This document shows positions 24,401-37,490 of a DNA stretch of 64,000 nucleotides, piece by piece. Each line of letters opens with the position of its first letter. Positions within the stretch are counted from its first letter, which is position 1. Under the pieces are notes generated by a model. That model did not search any database. It saw only the letters and a list, made by a program, of their open reading frames with translations, and was not told where the DNA came from. Origin of the DNA: Luscinia megarhynchos (taxonomy: Eukaryota > Chordata > Aves > Passeriformes > Turdidae); the NCBI GenBank assembly GCA_034336665.1, contig CM067570.1, positions 16,041,502 through 16,105,501 on the forward strand. The letters run 5' to 3'. Both the position numbers and the translations under genes were made by a program.

Positions 24401-27400
24401 GTCATGTAGCTTTTCACAGTGGCTCTTGGATTATAGTCTGGCTGCTTCTTGGTCACCATAAAGAGCAGGCTATTTCAGTAGTGGTGACTCCTTTCCCTTT
24501 CTCTTTTCCTTTCCGAAGTTCTGCTGAGATCCATGCAGCCATCCATACTAAAACTTGCTCCCTAAAAGGTATGAACTAAGGAAAAATTGTTACTTTCCCA
24601 AATAAAGGCAGTTTGAGCCTTACAATTCAGCAGTAAAGATGCATCCCAAACTAACCTTCGTGCTCTGGGCATGTCTGCGGGTCTGGAAGTAAAGTTTTAT
24701 GATTCTATGGGTACAAATACCAACCCATCAGAGATATGGGGCACCCCTGCAAGCATCAGCTTTAATGATGAGAAGCTGGATTTTGGTGATAACGAGTGGC
24801 AACCAGACAGATGTGCCTCAGTTTTTGTCTATGAACTAAAAACAACATTCTGAAAGAGATGGAATCAAATTACTGATGCCTGCTTCTTTTAAACTCATTT
24901 TACACAAATTAACTAATAACACAGTGAAAATTTATATTACTGTATGAAGTAGACAATGCAAAACTGTATCTTTCTCCCTTAGCAGTCAATGACAATTCTG
25001 CAGTTTACTCCTGTAGAATTACAGGTTGGCTACAAAGTGAATTTTTCAACATGCGAGCATGAATTAAAAAGGAATTTACAGAGCATAAAATATGGGCTTG
25101 AACCTGCTCTTCATTGGAACAACTTTTCAATATTTTGTTAATATGAAATTTCATTAACACTAAAGCTTTAACATTCCCAAACCCGTTTGCCAACCTGTTT
25201 CCTTAGGGAAAAGTGTTCTTATTTCCTTTCCAAGTGCCATGACAGACAGCGAGTCAGGGGAGGGAGTTAATTGTCCCCATTAGTCATCACCTTGTCAGGA
25301 TGACTGGCAGTCAGGAGCCTTCAGGCATGCATGGAAAGCTAAAGCCAGTTGAGATCTTCTTTAATCTGGACGAGAGAGACACCTCTGGACCTGCTGCCCC
25401 CCAGTGACACCTGAAAAGCTGGTCCAATATTTTATGCCAGGTCTTTCATATGTCTGTTAGTTCTTCTTCTTCCAAAACTCCTGTCAAATTAAACAGGAGG
25501 GGAACAAAAAGGAATTCAAGGTTTGAACCCCATCAGAGTCTCTTTCTAATCTCCTCCTCCTTCTGCAATACTATTCTTGCAAATCATTGATGACCAAAGA
25601 TACACAGGAACAATTTGTTGCTATCTAAAATAATCCACTAGAGTGCAAAATAGCCTCTATAAAAAGAGTAGCCATTTCTGGAAAAATCTCTGCCTCAAAG
25701 TTATGACACATTGAATGGTGTATACCACCAGAGCCTTCACAAGTAGCTGTTGGATGCAGTTATTAAAGAAGGTATTGGGGTAGATTCAGATCTTGTGCAA
25801 ACAGTTGCAGCTCCCACGAGTACAATCACACTGACAGGCTGGTTTCAGTCCTCTAGGCAAGAGAGAGGCAAAAAAGTGAGAGACGCTAGCAGAGCATCTG
25901 CTGGTTAGATCAAAAAAAGTCTGTCTTGTTGGCAGAGCTATTGTCCTTTGGTCACACCAATCCTAATTTGAGTCCTGCTTGCAGCAGCATATAAAACCTG
26001 TGACAAACATAGTCATGCTGACATTGAGCTGGATGCCAAAAGATAATCACAAGTACTTGAGACTGCAAAGGAAAAAAAAACAAACTTAAAAAAACAAAAC
26101 AAAACTAAAAAACCCAATGCCACACATAGGGAAGGAAAGGTTTCAGGTCTGAAACTGAGGGGAGGCGCAGAAATTTTGTCTTTTCCTCCCCAGCCCTCAT
26201 TCAACATTAAAAAAATCCTCAAAAATTGCAAACACATGCCTGGATCAGATCTTTTTCCAGAAATTCAAGTCTGTGTCTGTGCACTGTTTAGCCTAAAGCT
26301 AGGGTGTATGCAAAACAGAGAAATACTTTATATTTCCAGACTTACAGTATTTTTATTCATGACTGTGTGTGAACTCTCCTACTTGCTCTGATTGCTCTTT
26401 GGGTCTTTTATTGTGCCTGACAGAGCAATCTGGCCTGGTCTAGAAGTGAATCATCTAATTACTTTGAGCCTGACAAAATCCCTTGCAGAGATTAACAAAC
26501 ACTTCTTGTAGTCCACATCTAAGAGCAAGTTTGTGCAGGTCAGAGCCACTGGCCAGGCCTCAGGCACTGGTGAAGTGCAAGGCTGTGTCCAGCAGAAGCA
26601 GAGGGGAACACAATAGTCCAAAAAGCATTGGCAACTGATTCTCTCTGAACAAAAGGGATGCTGCAAAAGGGATCTGAAGCACTAACATCCTCTGTGGGTT
26701 ATGGTTAATTTATTCATTATATTCAAGCTGCATGGATAGAGACAAGCAGCAAAAATATCTATTTCTGTGGGCCCCCTCTCCCACTTGCCACATCTGTATT
26801 AGTCATCTGGATTGAAATGCAGGAAGCCCTCTTTAGTGATCACTGACAGGCTTCCTTGAATGAACTTTGCATAAAATGAGCTGTCTTTTCTGAGATCACT
26901 TTAAACATTTTGAATAATTTTGCTTTGTAGTACAGATTTTTCATTTAGCCCCCAAGACACCAATTTACTTCCACAGTTTTATCTACTTCTTGAGAAGGTA
27001 TTTGTTTGTTTTACACTGTGTTTGGAAAGAATATACTCTGAGTTAATGGGAAAGAGATTTCTAACCCTGGTCTGGGTTGAACCTTTGCAGGCTGTTTGAC
27101 TTCTCCAAAATTCCCTTGCTGTTTGCCTCATTTTGTGTTTGTCTGTCACCAGCATGCTACTTACCATTTCTCCCTGATCTTGCATGGAGCATTTGTGTTT
27201 CTGGTGGTTTCTATTAGATTTTTTTTTCCCAGCCCCTTGCCTGCTGTGCACTGAATCCTTACGCGTTTCATTAACCAAAAGAAAATTCCTTTTTATATTC
27301 CTCTAATGAAAACCCTATTATTATCTTATTGAGGACTAAAAACACCTTATCAGAAATGTGAGCACTTGCGCTGTATTGTGCAGAGGCAGGATGAGGCTTT

Positions 27401-27430
27401 GCTTTTAGTGCCAGGTAACCATACGGGCTC
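21421..27430. other. Intergenic region, no gene recognised
   Basis: AT-rich DNA. The stretch 23990-24340 has a mixed, non-repetitive composition and contains forkhead-like (ATAAACAA) and SOX-like (ATTGTT) words, so it is a weak candidate for a conserved non-coding element. An A-rich low-complexity tract lies at about 26069-26117. No coding gene is supported. Confidence 0.5.
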
Positions 27431-27469
27431 CTCAGGGACATGCTATGAATGAATGGGTGTTTACATTCC

Positions 27470-27720
27470 GTGACAATTCCGGCTTTTCCCGCTGCCCTCT
27501 GCTGGCTGCACCAGGAGCTGGAGCTGGAGCTCCTGGGTGACTCCCGCAGCTGGGGATGCTCTGCCCTCGCTGCTCCTCCGGCAGCACCCAGAGCCAAGGG
27601 CAGCAGCGGAGGGAGCCTGAGCCCCGGCTGGCACAGAGCATCCCTCGGAGCCCGGGCGCTCACCCCCACTCACCCTGGGACTCCCATTAAACAAGGGCAG
27701 CTGTAGCCGATGTAGCACAG
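27470..27720. other. GC-rich intergenic patch with CTCF motif
   Basis: A compact GC-rich block within AT-rich DNA, with several CpGs (for example near 27640-27665). It contains an exact CTCF core match. It could be an isolated regulatory element or a non-coding RNA promoter; the sequence alone does not decide. Confidence 0.45.
27492..27505 (-). promoter_or_regulatory. CTCF core consensus match
   Basis: The minus strand reads CCAGCAGAGGGCAG, an exact fit to CCANNAGRKGGCRS, set in a GC-rich block. It has the same orientation as the match at 9840-9853. Both sit between ITGB6 and RBMS1. Confidence 0.5.
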
Positions 27721-30700
27721 CACTGCTCGGGAAATTAATGGCAGGCTTGAAGCAGGGCAGCAGCACTGCAGGGCTCAGCAGGAGATCCCCGCTTGGAAGA
27801 GGTGATGGGCATATGTGCACTGTAATACACGGAATGGCATGGCTTGTCCTGAGCTGTTTTTCCAGAGACGACTGGCTAGTTTCATCTGCAAAATACTTTT
27901 TAGGAGAGGAACTTCTGTAACCGCCTAATTTTTTGTTTTGTTTTTTAGTAACAGAAATCTGGATTTTCAATGCTGTTGTACAAAATTCACCCTAGAATAC
28001 GGGGCAATGGTTGCTGTTTCTAGAGACACCACAGCAAAGACAGAGCTGGACCACTCTTAAATACAAAGAGTTTACCTAGAAACAAACCTCAAATATTTCC
28101 ACTCCTGTGCACAAGCTTACTTCCCTACCGCTGGCTTTGTTCCATAACTTCTGCAGCTCAGGGCACAGTGACTTGCTTGAATGCACAAGTGGCAAAAGGG
28201 TTTTTGCTGTGGGTTGCTGATGAGCTGCCTCCTTCCCACTCACGTCAGAACCCTCTGCCTACTGGCAGCTGGGACTTGTTGAAGTATGGAAAGTGAGCAG
28301 ACAGGGTTGAAGGAGGTCAGGGACTGACAGTCCATGCAGCTGCTAACTTCTGGAGCATTTCATTCTACCGAGCTGCTCTGGCCTCTTAGAGCTGTTTGAA
28401 ATCTAGTTTTCATTCTATTCTGGCAAACACAGCAACACTTGGAGCCCTTTGAATACCCTTTCTTCCAACTGCATTTGAATGTTTTCCTGACTCAAGGAAG
28501 ACCTGGAGTATGTCAGCCCTTACTGCAGCCCCTGTCCTGTGCCTCCCTTCCCTCTCCACAGCTCCCTGCACACGAGGGCCCAACTCTGATCCAGCCCAGC
28601 TGTGTAACCTTGCTCAGAGTGCTGGAAAAAAAGCTGTGAGAAAGTCTGGAGAGACAAGAAAGGTAAAATTATAGACAGACGTAGAGCTAGAGACAGGACT
28701 GTGGGAGCTTGAGGGAAAGCAGCAACGTGGAAACGGTATGAAATCTAAAGGAAGAAAAGAGCAAGGCAAGTCAGGAAACATCAGGTCAATCAGCTTCTTG
28801 GGGCAAGGCACCCATGCCAGGGGCACTGACAAAGACTTGGCAGAAGACAGAAATGTGGGAATATTGAGGGTCTGCTCCTGGGAGCTGCAGGGACTGACCC
28901 TTCCCCTCCTGCCCCATGTCTGCCCGGCCAGCTAAGCCACTGCTGGTACCTTGCTGGGTGAGCAGACTCATGCTCAGCCCAATGGCTTGTGAAATCCTTT
29001 CTTTTCCGTGGGCTGGTCAATAAATAACTGCTTCACGTGCCTAGTTATGTATATTCTGCTTAGAGATTATCTTTGACACTGGCTAAAGATACCAGAACAA
29101 TCTGATGCAAAAACAAGCTGGTAACAAATGCCTGTAAATATATTTTTGGGTTTTTTGATATTCACTGGAAGGAAAAAAACCCAACAAAAACCCAGAAAAA
29201 CTTAGCAGTATTTTCTCATTGGTATGATAATATTTCCCATTGGGAATAGGCTGAAGCACACAAAGGAAAGGTAATTTTCTATTTGTACTTGGAAAAAACT
29301 ACTTACCAAAACATAGCATCTACTAGTAAATTTTCTCTTGGGCTTGTTTTAAATCATTGTTTTATTCCATTACCCTTAAGTGCTTCACACACATACTTAA
29401 AACCATCAACCCTGTGCATGAATTTCAGGTGATTTAAAATACTTTGAAAAATTTCCCCTGCAAATGACTTCTTTAAGATCAGCAGAGTGTATCTGCAGAA
29501 ACCATTTCCCAAATATTATTCCCCTTGCTAACACTTGCATGTGTGGCTCTGAAACAATAACACTCCTTAGAAAGCTGCCTGAGCAGGCTGACCCGAACAC
29601 CTGCAGTGTGCATGCAGGAAGTCTTTTAGGGTGCCACATACCTTCATTCCTTCAGTTCTCCAAAAATCCCTTTGTGTTGCAGTAAAGCTGTCAAAAGAGG
29701 TCAGTTTAGTTAGCTGAAGAGAGACCAACATAACCCAACAGAAGTTCAGAACACCACTGATGTAGGTACTGAGTGAGGGGATAATGTTGAAGAAGGCAAG
29801 ATAACTCAAACAGTTAAGGCTTGCCTGTGGAGAAGCTGGCCTTTCTTCTTGGACATGGAAAAAAACCCCAGTAGTATTTTCCTGTGATACAATTTCTTCT
29901 TTACTACAGAAGTGGGCTGCACAGATTTCTCAGATGGTAGATGTGGTTAGAGCTGTCCTGAAAAGGAAAGACTGACTCATTCCACATGCAGGCTTTACAC
30001 CCTCCCTCTGATCACTGCACTGTAAATCTTTGCTGTTCTGACATCAGCTTGGCTTTTCTTAGTCACTGAGAGAGAAGTTGCCAAACAGAATAGGTTTTGT
30101 ATATCCTAACCCCTATTCTGGAGAGAATTAATGGACTGAGTCTGAAAGCCAAAAGCCTCAGATTTGTTTGGGTTAATCAATGCCAGAATTTGTTGGCGGG
30201 GGAAGGATACAGATGATCTTTCACAGTTGAAAGAAAGAGTGCGTCAGTGTGGCAAGCGTTTGGAAGGTAACACATCTTAAAATGCCACCAAACAACACAT
30301 TGGCTTTCACAAGAAGGCACTGCTGGACAGGACAGATTATCTTATTCCAACACATGTGGAAGTTCACAAAAGATTTGGGAGTGGTTGACTACAGCAAAAG
30401 GAACAAGTGCAGTGAAGCGTGCTCAGGAGGAGTAGGAGTACAAACCCATATTCTGGCACATAAAATGCAGTTCTGATACGATGTTGCTGTGGAAAATCAG
30501 GTGCCACAGTTTTAGTCAATCATGATTTTGTCTGGTATGGTGAAAGTACCATGGCAGAAATTAAAGCTAGAAGGGGAGAGCAAATGAGCACTTACCAACT
30601 CATGAAAAGCTAACAGAGAGCATCAGCAAAGTGCCTTAGACTACTTGGACTTACTCCGTTCTAACCCAATATATGCAGTCATTAGCAAGGCTCAGTTGCT

Positions 30701-31518
30701 TAACAGTACTTTGTTATATTGCTTGTTAATGTATTGCTTGCACTTGTTTTGCACCTGCCCAGAGTACTTAATTTAGAAAATAGAGAAAGATAAAAAATTA
30801 TGTTCAGTGCCTAAAGAAAGGCTACTTTGTAATCACTAACAAACAAAAAACAACAGAGTTGCTGCATGATCTTGCACAAAGCATTTATATTAGTACACAA
30901 TCATCCTACATGAATCTGATACTTACCCATGTTTGTTAACAGGTAAAAAAATATTAACTGCAGGTTTGCAAGTGGGTTCAAAACAGGTTGTATGCAAGAG
31001 GGTGGAGTCAATGTTTGAACAAACTAGTTGATAATGAGTTTTATTATATACAATAAAAGTATATTACACAAAGACATATTACCTGAGGGAATGATACACA
31101 CAACCTTATTAGATCAGACAAAAGATACTAAACTGAAAAAAAGCATTCATTCTTATCAAATATACTAAGAGGGCTAAGTTTATCATGGGGATAATTAGAA
31201 AAGCAAGCAGAGAGCAAAAATAATTTCCAGCCTGCATTATTTGGAGTCTATTTACATACAGCTTTTGTGAGCAGTACTCATACCTAATTTAAAAAGAATG
31301 CTTATTAATCTGAGATTAATTCAGCATGGTGATGAACATGAATAATGCAACAAAAGCCTTTTAAACTTTTCTGTATTCATCTTCTCATGCATTGCATTTG
31401 GGATAGGCAACATACTGGGCCAATATTTAAATGATCCCACAAATGGTTAAATGGTGTATTTTTCAGTTGCAGGAGTTGAGTGTTTAGTAGCACAGTGAGA
31501 TGATTTTTTTCTCTCCAT
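27721..31518. other. Intergenic region, no gene recognised
   Basis: Unique non-coding DNA. A hairpin-capable T/A-rich segment lies at 29143-29189 (TTTGGGTTTTTT paired with AAAAAACCCAA). No gene or transposon is recognised. Confidence 0.55.
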
Positions 31519-31785
31519 TAATCACAGAATATGCTGATTTGGAAGGAACCCTCAAGGATCATAGAGTCCAGTTCCCTGCCCTGCACAGCACCATTCCCAA
31601 GAGTCACACCATGTGCCCGAGAGCATTGTCCAAATGTTTCCTGAACTCTGTCAGGCTTGGTGCTGCAGCCACTTCCCTCGGGAGCCTGTTCCAGAGCCCA
31701 GCCACTGTGAAGAACGTTTTCTAATGTCCAGTCTAAAACTCCCCTGACACAACTTCAGGCCATTCCCTTGGGTCAATTAGTGCTA
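31519..31785 (-). mobile_element. CR1 LINE fragment (3' end)
   Basis: On the minus strand this ends with GATCCTTGAGGGTTCCTTCC, then AAATCAGCATATTCTGTGATT, the characteristic 3' end of avian CR1 non-LTR retrotransposons. Upstream sequence (GGCTCTGGAACAGGCTCCC, GTTCAGGAAACATTTGG) matches the usual CR1 3' region. The element is 5'-truncated and has no intact reading frame. The left (3') boundary is clear; the right boundary is approximate. Confidence 0.88.
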
Positions 31786-32880
31786 TCATTGTTGAGAATG
31801 TCTTCATTGCATAAGCAACTGTAAATCAAGTTTCCCATTCTTCAGGTGAGTTGCTTTGCCAGCTCTGCTGGAAACACAATTATTCTCAGTATCTAGCATG
31901 AGTACTGCACTGCCAGCAGCATGCCCCCACCTGCCATCCCAGCAGGCTGCCTGGCCTGCCATGGTGCTGGCAGAGCCCTTGGGATCCCTCAAAGCCAGGT
32001 GTGCAATGGAAAGAACTGAGAGGGCTCTCCAGAGCAGCACAGCCTCCCCTTTGCCTATCCAGCTGCCACAGCAAGGAGCAGGAGCCCTCTGGATCACCCA
32101 GCCCTGCTCTGTGCTGTTGGGTGCACCCTGAGGTGCCCAAGGCTAAGCCAGAGCCCCTCTCCTGCCACCCACATCAATCCAAAGTCTTGTCAAGACCATG
32201 CATTTGTCTTAAAGCATTTGGCTGAGGAGACACAATAGTTTGACTTTTCCCCTTTTGCTTTCCCAAGCCTTACTTTGGTGAGAGCTGTCCTCTACCTGAT
32301 ACATACCATCAGCAGAACTGATCCTGCCAAAAGGATCATCAAATCAGAGATTACCTTCAAAGAAATACAGAGCTTAAAGATGGCAGCTGGAAGGCAAGCA
32401 CTGGGGATCTCTTTGAATCCCATGAAGTATCACCTCTGCTCTCCAGAACTGGGTATCCAGTCAATGTCAGCACACGTGGGAAGACAAAAGCATTTGAAGG
32501 CAGCAGACCTGTGCCATGAGGTACCAAAGGGACCCTCCACCTCTAAGCTTACCTGAGGAAAATGGCATTTACAGCCACAGCACCAAGCCTGGTCACACAC
32601 ATCTCCCCATGTGGGCTGACACATAGCAGAATGGAGTTCTTGCATCCAAATCAGACATCTCACCATATATTTTAATATATCTTTTCCTGTTTTGTTTGAA
32701 AGAATTAGTGACTTTATAGTGTGGCATGAAATTTGGTTTTGACAAAAGATAGAGGAGAAAAAAACCCAAGCTGTCAAGCAGAAAGCAATTCCAAACATTT
32801 CAAAGTAAATGCAGAAGTTCTACCATAACCTGTTTGGGTTTTTTCCCAATAAAGCAAGGTCTGAAGGAAAAGACGATGCA
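31786..32880. other. Intergenic region between the CR1 fragment and the RBMS1 3' end
   Basis: Includes a GC-richer portion at 31.9-32.15 kb with overlapping open frames on both strands and no recognisable domain. This is downstream flank of RBMS1. Confidence 0.5.
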
Positions 32881-32902
32881 TTTTCATTTTTTTTGGATCT
32901 TT

Positions 32903-32908
32903 TTTATT
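32903..32908 (-). terminator. RBMS1: Candidate RBMS1 distal poly(A) signal (AATAAA)
   Basis: The minus strand reads TTGAATAAAAAAGATCC. Cleavage would fall roughly 10-25 nt further down, near 32880-32895. Other AATAAA matches on this strand at about 34195-34206 and 34702-34707 could give shorter transcripts. The choice of the distal signal is inference. Confidence 0.45.
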
Positions 32909-33741
32909 CAAAAGTTTTCAAAGAAATAAAACAGAAAAAGCTAACAATCTAATCAAATTTACAGTTCAAAAATGTCTTTTGGCGTTTAACAACAAGTCCT
33001 AGGAAACAAAACTACAGAGTTATCTTGAACCGGACAAATAAGTTACCACTGGCAAGTTTGTGGCACTAGTAAAACAAAAATAAAAAATTAACTCTCTTGA
33101 TCATATAGATATCTCTATGAAAATCTTTTTTTTTTTTTCAATCTGTACAAAAGGTCTTTCTTCATAAATTAATTTTTTATAATTTAATGGCTGTCTACTA
33201 TGTGATGTTTAAGTAACTGATTATTTCTTTATGTACAGAGGTTAAATTTCCCAAATCTTACCCAGACAATGAGTATGGCACTTAGTTCAGACATTTCTGG
33301 CAGCAACTCTTCCCTCCCTCTAACACAGCTATCATACTGCAGTTTTTAATTAATGCAAAAATAGCAAGTAGTGAGAGATCCAGGTTTGGAAAGTTACCAA
33401 ATACAGGCAAGGTGCTGCAGGAAGTCTGGACTTTTACAAAGCAGTAATATTCCAGGGAGCATAGAACCAATAATACCACAACTTTTTAAAAAAAGAAAAA
33501 ACAAAAACACATCTCTTATGACTATGCATTTCACTAGAATCTACACTTCTCAGAGCAGCAATTTACTTTTGAAACTATGAAATGTCACCGACATCTATAC
33601 TCCAATACTCACACAAAATTTAAAAACTAAAAAATACTTGAAAGAAACAACTGCTTAGCCCTAGCTCCCGAGCTAGGATGATTTGGTCTGTGGAAACAGG
33701 GAGGGCCAGCAACCTGTCCCAATACAAAAGGAAATAAACTT

Positions 33742-33749
33742 TGAGGTAG
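33742..33749 (-). promoter_or_regulatory. RBMS1: let-7 seed match (8-mer) in RBMS1 3'UTR
   Basis: The transcript strand reads CTACCTCA, fully complementary to the let-7/miR-98 seed with the A opposite position 1. Targeting is inferred from the match only. Confidence 0.35.
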
Positions 33750-34157
33750 ATAACTGATCATATACAGCTGACCAGAGAAGTACACAGTTTTGGAAGACAA
33801 CTTAATTTATCATTCAATTTAAAACATATGCAATTGTAATAAAAAGCTTTAGTAGCAGTGAATTATCTAATATGTGAAGTACAAATAACTGTGTATTTAT
33901 GAATCAGGAATTTCATAGTTTCAAAATTGGTTTTCTTTACACTTAACACTTGTAGTGATGATGTAAAGTGTGGCACTGCTTGGATCCAAGTCTTCCTTCA
34001 TGCTTTTGTGTCCATACATCAATTAAAATTATAAAACCTAAATGCAAATGTACAAAAAAGGCACATTCTCTTAACCGCAAACTGGTCCGGCAAAAATAAA
34101 GAGTACAGAAGACGCAATGCTGAGACAAATCAGAATTATTGGTTACTGGCTCTTTGT

Positions 34158-34165
34158 TCTTTGGT
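34158..34165 (-). promoter_or_regulatory. RBMS1: miR-9 seed match (8-mer) in RBMS1 3'UTR
   Basis: The transcript strand reads ACCAAAGA, the 8-mer complement of the miR-9 seed. It lies close to a candidate internal poly(A) signal (34195-34206). Targeting is inferred. Confidence 0.3.
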
Positions 34166-37100
34166 AAAGTTACCTTTTAAAAGTGCCAAGTCTTTTTATT
34201 TTTATTTACCTACTATAGAGAGCTAGTACCCAATCAATTATGCTTCTACTTGAATCTCAGCATATGTTTGAAAACGAGTCCTTTAGCTTTTGCCATTTTG
34301 CTGTAATAGCAACTTTTCTGTTTGCTAAGTCTCAGCACAATCCTCATCCTAAAGCACTATCATTAGTATAAAGGAAGGACAAAAACATTCGGTGATATCT
34401 CCACCCCAAACTCCCTATTCTACCTATGCTAAAACTAGAACATCAAGTTAGTTTCTGAAAAAAGGCAAAAAAAGATTTTACATTGCATCATACAGCAGAG
34501 TTCCTAAATCATTCAAACTACCAGAGGGAACTATTGGCATATGGCCTTACAAACAATTTATACTATTAAAATTTCCCCAGTCAGAAAATGTGTTTCACAC
34601 AAAACATTTTTCCCCTCTTGCATTTCACTACCTTACATATTATGTGAAAAAATCATTAAAAACACTTACTACACATTAAAAAAGCCAAATTTTCAGCAAT
34701 TTTTATTGACTACCTTTAAAAGCCCTATGCTGCTGTTTTACAAGGCATAATAGACCAGCTCATTTGGTCAAAGCATTCTACACCATTAGTTTGGACTACT
34801 TACTGAAACAGCTACAGCATTGAAAGATTTAAGGCAAATTGGAATTTATAGAAAAGGATAAGACACTTCACACTACATTAAAAGAAAAACAGAAAGCTAA
34901 GAGACCAGACACTATAACTGCAACACTGCACTAAAGCAACACTCACACACTGCAAGCACAGAACATCATCTTAGATGTTTTACTATTTTAAACTTCAGAA
35001 AATCCATTTCATACAAAAAAAAAAAGATAAAAGAAACAAACAAAATAAAAATAAACCAAAAAACAAATTCTGTCATGCACGTGAATAAGTCTTCATGGTC
35101 ATCTGTGCATACCCAGAAATTTGAAGGTTTTTTTTTTTTTTGCGTCATAACACTTGATAAAAACTTTTTTTTTTTACTAAAATAAACCTGTTCATGGGAA
35201 CAGCTACTAGATGAATTTAAGGTTTTTCTTATGCACCTTATAGAACTTATAGCAAAAATAGTTTTAGTTGATTTCATTATAAATAACATTTTCAAGAACC
35301 TGTGCAAAACTGTCAATAATTCCTAAAGCACAATTGATCAGTAAAATCCATGATTGTTTCAGCCTTTGCACCCTTCTCCAGGCCAGGACAACACTGGACA
35401 TCTGTAACACAGAAAGGTCAGAGCTAGAGCGGAGTTACAATCACACACTTTTTTCTAATGTAGCTGTCCACAAAACGAACCAATTTCCTATTTTAGACAG
35501 CTGTGAGAAGAGTAAATCTGAGTATAAACCTGGGAAGTAACACAGGCAGCACTGGAGGTGCTTAGCCCTTCCCAGGACAAGGCTCTCCCAGGACAGAGCC
35601 TGTGCTGCATTTCCCCCTTTCTCTCTAGCAACTGCTCAGCACACAGAGCTCCTACAGGGGAACTGTGAGGCTGCACTCAAAGCTCTTCCCTTCTTTGTTT
35701 TGTTGTTGCTCCTTTTAATTGACCAAAACTGGTTGAGTGTGCTACTCCTGTGGCATCCCCAAGCTTCTGATCTCTGGAAAAGGAACAGTAACTTTCTTTT
35801 GGTGCAGCCTCAAGGAGGCTACATACAACAGCTAAGACAGACACAGCTACTGTGCCTCCCTGATGGTAATACTGAGCAGCAAGTCAGGCCTCATCAAATT
35901 TGAAGGCAGACTTTTTAATGTACTGGCTTATATTGCCATGTGGGTTTAAAAAAAATACCCAGCTAATGACAAAAAAGTTTAGACAATTTTTTAATTTTTC
36001 AAAGCAAGGCAAAGTTTGGTATTTTAAGGCTTGTACATTTTTAGGTGCATATAAAGTAAGTTTTTTCTTGTTTTTTTCATGCCCCTTTGACTATTTTTCA
36101 CATAGTAGCAACTTTTTGAAAAGAAGCTCTAAAGTTATTAAATGTAGCTGCCAGAGGAAAGACACTGTGTATTTCTGACTGACTGCATTAACTCATGCAA
36201 ATGTGCTAGTTGTAATTCACCCCTCAAATTATGGGAATATGGATACTGACTTTAAATAGGACATTCCCAAAAGTGCTGCATGTGCATTTAGAAAGAAGTT
36301 TCAGTTTGACAACAGTGACAAAGCCACAACAATCAAGAGACTGCAGTGTTCCCTGTATTTAGGGCATGAAATAACTGTCGATTCCCTCCCCTTCACCTGT
36401 CTGAAACAAGACAAGTACCAGCATGTTCCAGGGACAGAAATACCAAATGCCATGCTCTGGGGCTGAAATCAGCTGGGTAATATTAACCTTCCCCACGTGC
36501 CCACTGCTACAGCCTCTGCTGACACAGATTGCACTTGCTCCTCCACTGCATATAAATACAGGCAACAGTGCTTCTCCAAGCAATAAAATAAGTGGAGAAC
36601 TGACTTACAGCAAACACACATTGCTCACAGAGCTTGGAATTCTACACAGAGTCATCAATACAAAACGTGTCTCAGATGGCAACAACAACTCCTCCTTTCA
36701 GGAGACTTAAGGCTGTTCCTCCTGCCTGGCCTCAGTCTATGGGGAAAGACACTGACAGGCTGGGAGAGAGAGGCAGGATGGGGATGTGACATGCAGGATT
36801 ACGCTTCACTGGCTACCACAGATCTCTATTGCTAAGGAGGTTTTACATGCCCACAGGGAAGACTTAAGGCAAAACAAATAATTCCTTGAAAAGCGGTTAA
36901 CACCAGGCAGCAGCCTTGGCATGGGAAACGTGCAGGAGTCATGATTCTAACACGAGGTGGATAACGGGAAGAGCCTGTGGCTTTGCTTTCTGCCTGCCCT
37001 GGAAGCAAATCAAGGATGTGGGCTTCCTCTAGATGCCAGCATTTGGCCCGACTACAGGAATAACACAGGTCATATGCTGTGCTACGCAGGCTCTGCCATC

Positions 37101-37459
37101 TGCTGAATTTGCCAAGTTTCCCCATTGGTTTGTTTCTATCTTTCCATATAAGAAGCTGTTATGCCAATAATGGGGATGAGAGCACTGTTGACAAACAGCA
37201 CAGCTGACCTGCAGTATTAAAGCTAATGCCAAAATATGCGTTTTGTTGGATCAATAAATTTTAGAGAGATATCACACAACGGTGGCACATAACTGATTTT
37301 GATTTTTCAGGATCAAGTAAATGCCACAAGGGCTGTAGAAAAACCTTTCTAAAATGGCCTCCAGCACATTATTGCAGATGAATGGAATTTTTCAATGTGA
37401 GGTTTTAGAAAATGTGATGCAAAAAATTATGTAGTCAAGTTGCCTGGCTTACAAAGAAC

Positions 37460-37461
<2 letters not shown>

Positions 37462-37488
<27 letters not shown>
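37462..37488. repeat. A27 homopolymer (U27 in the RBMS1 transcript)
   Basis: An uninterrupted run of 27 A on the plus strand, within the RBMS1 3'UTR. It would appear as oligo(U) in the mRNA and is likely length-polymorphic. Confidence 0.95.

Positions 37489-37490
<2 letters not shown>

Noticed and set aside
24690..24712. Possible CR1 terminal motif (TATGATTCTATGG)
   Set aside because: Only the short terminal word matches; no CR1 sequence adjoins it.
28806..28825. CTCF-like GCCAGGGGCAC word
   Set aside because: One G short of the required spacing in the core.
37093..37106. Third CTCF-like motif inside the RBMS1 3'UTR
   Set aside because: One mismatch to the core (final TGG reads TGA), and it lies in transcribed 3'UTR; not strong enough to list.
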